A DNA stretch of 64,000 nucleotides. It comes from Thalassia testudinum. Taxonomy: Eukaryota > Streptophyta > Magnoliopsida > Alismatales > Hydrocharitaceae. The stretch spans positions 87,324,001 to 87,388,000 of the forward strand of contig JAZHRO010000063.1 in NCBI GenBank assembly GCA_037157565.1, read 5' to 3'. Positions within the stretch are counted from its first letter, which is position 1. Each line of letters begins with the position of its first letter. This document shows positions 59,136-64,000 of this stretch, piece by piece. The notes under the pieces are model-generated. The model was not told the origin of the DNA, made no database searches, and saw nothing but the letters and a program-made list of their open reading frames with translations. Position numbers and translations under genes: made by a program.

Positions 59136-60865
59136 TGATGTAAACATGTTTACACTACTTAAGATGTCTATTTATGCACGTTTTTAAGCATACGATTGCA
59201 TTGGATGCTATAAATATTGCATAACATGCATCATCTTGCATTTAGGGTAGATTGAATAAAATGGAGGTTAATTGTCTCCTTTTATGTTCATGGACAGGGA
59301 AAACTTTTTATTGAGGCCTCGGATCGAAGATCCAACCGTACAGATGTGATCAGGGCAACGGTTGGAGTTCAACGACTCCAAGATCACCTTAATTAGGCAT
59401 CTGTAGCATCAGATAGAGACCAGGGAACCCTAGAAGATCAAGGGCCAAGATGGTGTGAATCCACACTTCAAACGAAAAATCCGACCACAAGGATGGATTC
59501 GGATCGACAATCGCAGCCTAACGGCGTGAAAATCGACTCAATCCGACAACCGTGGCACCATCTACATCCTCCAGAAGATGGACAACAAAGATGGCGCCAC
59601 GTGGTGCCATCTCAGCCATCCAACCGGCCCTCAAGACCCCACTGCCTCTCCAAAGGAAATCCAATGCACAATCTGGGCCGTTGGATCTTCATCCAATGGT
59701 TGTGGATGCGCGCGCCTAATTTCATCCGCGCGACCATCTCGCAGACGCAACGCAGCAGGCGAAGGCATTATCGCTAGCGGGCGGCGCACGTTCGAAACGC
59801 GAGAAGCAGGTGAGCGGTGCGGGCGAGCGGGCGCGATTGACCGCTTGATCACGATCGGACGGTCGCGCGTACCCAATCCGCCCCACATGCTATTGCACGC
59901 CAGCGCGTGACGTGCGATCGTACGCAGGCGGGCGGGCGCTGAGGAGCGGGCGAAGGCACAACTTAAGCCGTCTGATCTCATGATCGGATGGCTGAGATCG
60001 GTTGGACGTGCGTGTACGTTGAGCGTGCGACATGTGAAGAGGCGCGCGTGTGCTACCCACTACGCCCACGTTAGGACCTTTAGCGACGGTTTTATCCGTC
60101 ACTAAAGGTCATGAATTAATGTTTTTAAAATTGGAATGACCAAATTGCCCCCACTCCTTGCTACTATAAAAGGAGACCCCCTCCACACGAAATTCTCATC
60201 CCTTCCTTCTCTTCTCTCCCTCTCCAAAGCTCAAGAGAAGCTTGTCCCACACCTAGGATGCTTCTCACGAGATAAAGTCAATTTTTCGTCCCTCTTTCGG
60301 AAGTAGATCTCGCGACAACGACGACGTGCTACCCCGTTCCCATTCTTCCTACTTTATTCTCCTTCATCCTACTCCGTCCTCCATCATCCAGGCATCGTCC
60401 CATCCGGCTCATCCTCCAAGAAATCGTCGAGGAGGATATCTCTCTCCCCATTCTTTTTACTGCTTTCTAGAATAAATTTACTACTTTCTAAAGTAGATTT
60501 ACTGCTTTCTAGTATAATCATTTTCCCGCTTTCTAGTGTAATGAACAATCTTTCTGATGATGAAATTCCATGTTCGTTCTACATCTTTTTTTTTATTTTT
60601 GTTTGTAATATTCTCTCTCTCTCATTCTTTCTCTCTCTCTTCTATTTAGTGTAAATAGATAGATACTTTCTAGTCAATTAAATTAGTTCGTGACAAATAA
60701 AACAAATGTGAATTTTTTAAATCAAACATCCGCCTCCCTGAGTTTGACCTGGGATTTCTATTCCAGTATAAATTTTATTTGTTGAACACGAGTTCTTCGC
60801 TTTGAAATTACAACGATAAGGCTTTCAAAACCAAACACGTTAGCGAAGCAACCCGACATTCAACA
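59136..60865 (+). repeat. 3' LTR of A3 (1730 bp)
   Basis: Partner of 51756-53469. It holds a decayed A/B-box module (59743-59805), the best hairpin of the set (60075-60110) and TATAAAA at 60165-60171. The duplicated TCATC follows its end. Confidence 0.93.
60075..60110 (+). other. GACCTTTAGCGACGG hairpin (A3 3' LTR)
   Basis: GACCTTTAGCGACGG (60075-60089) and CCGTCACTAAAGGTC (60096-60110) pair at 14 of 15 positions with a six-base loop, 55 bp before the TATA box. Confidence 0.7.
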
Positions 60866-61572
60866 TCATCCCTTCTCCACTTTCCCACAAAATAGGCATA
60901 TAATCTGAGAAGGGATGCACTAAGGCCACCACCGAGGCCATATGGAAAGAATCCAATAGGTTCACATTGCACATGAACCTATCAAGTAGGGACATCTGAC
61001 CACTACCGCACATCCAAGTATACATAGAACCCGACACTGGTTGATCCAACAAATCTAACTTTGACACAATGGACTGGAATCCAAATGTGGAGGAGTTTGT
61101 GTGCCTATCTAGTCTGTTAGCAGAGGATAACGTTGCATTGAAATCCCCTCCTATCAGCAAAGCTCCTCCCTATACCTGCTCTGCAGTTGCCTTCATCTGA
61201 TCCCACAAAATAGGTCTTTCATTCTAAGCACAGGGTCTATACTCACAGGAGATGTAGAAGATGAAACTATCACTAATTCTTACCAACCTACACATAAGGA
61301 TGAAGGAATCTGCCTACCAATCTGTGATCTGGCACACATCCTTCTTCCACCAAATGCCAAATCCACCTGCCCTTCCATTCACCTTCACATATTTGAGATC
61401 AGCCTCTCCATTCATCGTGAGAGGGTGCCACACAAATAAGTTATCACTTTCTAAGTGCATCTCCTGAAAAAGGCCACAATCTATTCTCCATTCCCACAAG
61501 TACCTAGCTAGACTCCCCCCTCTAGCTCTGTTATGCAGCCCGTGCACATTCCAAGATAGTGCCTTCAACATG
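60866..61572 (-). pseudogene. LINE-b ORF2 N-terminal endonuclease
   Basis: The start is ATG at 61571 (complement): LKALSWNVHGLHNRARG, the L1-endonuclease N terminus. The frame is open to 61314. A second frame from 61160 has LIGGDFNATLSS and ends with HPFSDYMPILWE, in which the usual SDH catalytic His is Tyr, as in LINE-a. A frame break lies between them. The piece ends at the A3 target duplicate (60866-60870). Confidence 0.85.
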
Positions 61573-61836
61573 ATATCTCCTCTTTCCTCTTCTGCTTTGA
61601 TGGAGATTGAATCACCTTCAAAACACCTGCCACCACATCAACATCTTATGCAAAGGGTGATTGCACTGGCATTACACTGGTCCCTTGCTCCTCAAGTTGT
61701 ATCTTCTATGACCACCAGATCCATCACCTTTCTTTGTCAAGGACCCCACCTACTACGACACTCCATCGGTAGCATGGAAAGTAAATCTATCGACCACAGA
61801 TTGGATGACACGTTGCGTGTCATTGTCATGCACCAC
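61573..61836 (-). other. LINE-b spacer upstream of ORF2
   Basis: Minus-strand region between ORF1 and ORF2; I see no clear domain. Ends with the ACCAC target of solo LTR C3 (61832-61836). Confidence 0.5.
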
Positions 61837-62449
61837 TGATATAGACACATCTATTTAGGTTAAAATGCCTAATCATGCATGTTCCAAGGCTTAGATTTGT
61901 ATTTCATGTTATAAATACTGCATAGCATACATCATTCTGCATTTAGAGTAGTTGTATGTATTTTAGGTTAATTAGGTCCTTTTTATGGTCAAGAGAGAAG
62001 AAGACTTATTTCAAGGCCTTGGATGGACAATCGGACCATACAGACCTGATCAGGACGACAATCAGAGTCTAACGCCTTCGAAATCATCTAGACCGAAGTT
62101 CGTAGCATCATATGATGTCTGAGGAAGATCAACGACCAGGGGGCAATGCAACATCCATATGAGTTTTGGATAGAAAATCTGACTGTACGGATGGATCGAA
62201 AGCGACGATTGTTATCCAGCAACGTGGGAATCATCTCGATCTGAGCACCGCATCACCTTCTGCAATAGAAAGAAGAATGGATGGCCCATATGGCACCACG
62301 TGGCACCATCTAGGTAGCCCAACATCGGCTAGCAACACCTGCTCCCACCTCTCCATCATCCGAGACCTTCATTCCCAGCCGTTGGATCTTGATCCAACGA
62401 CTAAGAAGCTCTCCTCGAACGCAAGCGTTAAGTCGTTTGCTCGACACAG

Positions 62450-62521
62450 TAGATGTCTTGGTGTGTTGGTTCGGGCATTGGACTCTAAGGGAGGGACGCG
62501 GGTTCAAATCCCCGTAGTCCC
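62450..62521 (+). promoter_or_regulatory. tRNA-like A-box/B-box module in C3
   Basis: The A-box-like CTTGGTGTGTTGGTTCGG (62457-62474) is followed 27 bases later by GGTTCAAATCC (62501-62511), a good B box. ACG..GGG and CCC..CGT arms can form a T stem with one bulge. I cannot fold an acceptor stem, so this is not a tRNA gene. Confidence 0.55.
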
Positions 62522-62719
62522 CCAATTGAGGAATTGAGCACAGTAGGGTCAAGGCACGTGCGTGCATGCACGGGGCGCAGTGTAGTGTGATAGCGCGCAG
62601 CAGAGCGACAGCGCGGACTAGCCTGAGCAAGCGTGCACGATACAAGCACGTGAAGAGCGTAGCGCTAGCGAAGTGTGTGCCAATGGGGATATGCACAGGT
62701 CTTCAGCGATAGTTGCACG

Positions 62720-62755
62720 GGCCTTTAGTGACACTTGCAGCTGTCACTAATGGCC
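62720..62755 (+). other. GGCCTTTAGTGACA hairpin (C3)
   Basis: GGCCTTTAGTGACA (62720-62733) and TGTCACTAATGGCC (62742-62755) pair at 13 of 14 positions, upstream of TATAAAA at 62873. Confidence 0.65.
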
Positions 62756-62872
62756 AGTGCGTGCCAACAAAGGAATTGAAGGTGTGGATCTTCAGCGACA
62801 GAAATGGCGAATCTATAGCAACGTTTACGGACGTCAGTAATAACCCAGATGTGAATTTGTTCTTCCTCCACT

Positions 62873-62879
62873 ATAAAAG
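62873..62879 (+). promoter_or_regulatory. LTR TATA box (C3)
   Basis: TATAAAA within CCACTATAAAAGGACC, the same context as C2. Confidence 0.6.
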
Positions 62880-63585
62880 GACCTACCCACCACCATTCCA
62901 AACCATCTCTTCCTTTCTTCACCTCACCACCTCCAAGGCCTTAGAGAGAGCTTGTCCCAAGGCCAGGATGCTCCTCTAGAGTAGAAAATCAAATGTTTTC
63001 CCTCCTCTCATCCCCCTTTGTGGAGCATCCTGCGGCCATCCTGTTACCTCCCTTTAGGAAGAAGAACCTCGCCGCGACATCGTCCTGCCCCGCCCTCCAT
63101 CCTCCAGCTCCGTCCCCGTTCGTCCTGCTCCTCACCACCTTCCTCCAGGCGACATCAGAGCGAGTTTTCCTCCAAGCGACCATCGAGGGGGATTTCTCTC
63201 ACCTCTTTCTATTTTTCTTTCACTTTCGTAGTGTAGATTTTCCTCTTTCGTAGTTGTAACAAACAATTCTTTATGAATAGATGATTGTTTCTCTCTCTCT
63301 CTTTCTCCCTCTCTCTTAAATTTTTGCAAGTAGATTAGCCAGAATTCAATGACCTGATCTCTTGCTTTCTGAAAATACCAAAAAAATTAGAAAAGATAAA
63401 AATGACCAAAAACAAATAAAAGTGAAGTGCGGATTTTTGTAAAACCAAACATTCGCCTCCCCGTGTTCCACCTGGGACTCACTTTTCGAGTTTCGATTAT
63501 AAATTTTATATGATTGACGCGTTTTGCGAGCTACGACGATGGGTCCTCCAAACCCCGATTTTAATTCGTGAAACACACCTAATCA

Positions 63586-64000
63586 ACCACCATCACACTG
63601 GATTTGTCACCCTCTTCCATCTTCTCCTCCACGTTACTCACTTCCCCCTTCTCCTCCACAAGTTTCCATCTCTTCTTTGCCCTTGCTTAACCACCTCTCG
63701 ACTCTTGAACCACCTTTTTCCACTGCATCTCTATGGCCCCTTTATGGTCAGCCTATCTCACCTTCATGTTTGGTCTCCCATTTGACCTCGGGTGCACCCG
63801 GACTTCAATGCAAAGTAGCCATGACAATCCCCTACACCTTAGAACCACTCTATTTGGAAAGTCGCCCCCATGACATAGCAAAACCTCAACCTTCACCAAA
63901 CTTCTGTCTGCTTCCATCAAGCCAACATGCACCTCATCCTTGATGGAGTCGAACCTAGCCACCACTTGGCCAACCATCATCAGTGAGTGCAGGTGTAACG
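63586..64000 (-). pseudogene. LINE-b ORF1 fragment
   Basis: The minus-strand frame from 63980 has VVARFDSIKDEVHVGL and HGGDFPNRVVLRCRGLSWLL. These align with the LINE-a ORF1 segment NFATMAESAMVGL and RGGPIPHKVIFRCGGSSWLL. The upstream (5') part is outside the window. Confidence 0.75.

Larger units (their letters stand above)
51756..60865 (+). mobile_element. Element A3: complete non-autonomous LTR retrotransposon with ORFX, 9.1 kb
   Basis: Perfect TCATC TSDs (51751-51755 and 60866-60870). LTRs 51756-53469 and 60865-59136, tRNA-Asp-type primer site, leader, ORFX, non-coding block with two polypurine tracts. Solo LTR F (56386-57782) is nested inside; without it the element is 7.7 kb. There is no gag, protease, RT or integrase, so it would depend on proteins made elsewhere. 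The LTRs differ at about 9 of the first 210 bases, counted by eye. Confidence 0.93.
61837..63585 (+). mobile_element. Solo LTR C3 (1749 bp)
   Basis: TGATATAGACACATC to CCTAATCA with perfect ACCAC TSDs (61832-61836 and 63586-63590). It carries a tRNA-like module (62450-62521), a GCCGTTGGATC inverted repeat (about 62379-62400), a hairpin (62720-62755) and a TATA box (62873-62879). Confidence 0.92.
25584..64000 (+). mobile_element. Element C1: 5' part of a non-autonomous LTR retrotransposon, continuing off-window
   Basis: C1 has a 5' LTR (25584-25590 plus 27361-29518), a degenerate tRNA-Asp-type primer site, a leader and an ORFX copy. LINE-b interrupts it at 31914. Everything from there to 64000 is LINE-b with its own insertions, so the C1 remainder and 3' LTR must lie beyond the window. 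It is the outermost element of the right half. Confidence 0.75.
31914..64000 (-). mobile_element. LINE-b, minus strand, interrupted by five LTR insertions
   Basis: LINE pieces: 31914-32739, 43355-44193, 45990-46303, 50860-51755, 60866-61836 and 63586-64000, together about 4.2 kb. They give in plus-strand order the poly(A) tail, zinc-finger tail, RT, RT linker, endonuclease and ORF1, the reverse of the coding order and the same as in LINE-a. Each gap is an LTR element with a TSD. The 5' end lies beyond the window. Confidence 0.85.

Noticed and set aside
62450..62530. Genuine tRNA gene in C3
   Set aside because: A and B boxes are good, but I could not fold an acceptor or anticodon stem, and the same place in related LTRs holds diverged versions.
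1..64000. CRISPR arrays, rRNA genes, bacterial operons or organelle genes
   Set aside because: No spaced direct-repeat arrays, no rRNA blocks and no prokaryotic-style gene clusters; all coding signals are plant retroelements.

Overview
The window is plant nuclear DNA, most likely from an angiosperm with a large, repeat-rich genome. I found no host gene, rRNA gene, canonical tRNA gene or CRISPR array. Essentially all 64 kb is transposable elements nested in one another. The evidence is Athila-like Ty3/gypsy gag-protease-polymerase reading frames, primer-binding sites that match the 3' end of plant tRNA-Asp, and plant L1-type LINE reading frames on the minus strand. I cannot name the species.

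Boundaries come mainly from paired 5-bp target-site duplications (TSDs). Family letters are mine. Layout: (1) 1-3931, 3' part of element A1 and its 3' LTR. (2) 3932-4439, AT-rich flank ending in a diverged D-like LTR remnant, which resumes at about 25330-25583. (3) LINE-a, minus strand, about 4440-25330. It is split by element B (4666-20485), a decayed Athila-like gag-pol retrotransposon that itself carries insertion G (11848-16500). (4) 25584 to the window end, element C1. Its 5' LTR is interrupted at base 8 by solo LTR A2 (25591-27355), and its interior is interrupted at 31914 by LINE-b, which runs beyond 64000. (5) LINE-b is cut by five LTR insertions: D (32740-43354), solo C2 (44194-45989), E (46304-50859), A3 (51756-60865, which contains solo LTR F at 56386-57782) and solo C3 (61837-63585). 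Removing these insertions puts the LINE domains back in order.

The elements fall into three functional groups. B has gag, protease, RT, RNase H and integrase, all broken. D encodes only gag-protease and would need pol in trans. A and C elements lack recognisable gag or pol. They carry instead a conserved unrecognised reading frame (ORFX, three copies), tRNA-Asp-type primer sites, polypurine tracts and LTR promoters.

The observations most worth following are: tRNA-like Pol III A-box/B-box modules inside the A/C/F LTRs upstream of a conserved hairpin and TATA box; ORFX; small hairpins at the first bases of LTRs from several families; a second polypurine tract 1.2-1.5 kb upstream of the normal one in four families; and a duplicated primer-binding site in A3. 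All alignments were done by eye and family names need database confirmation.
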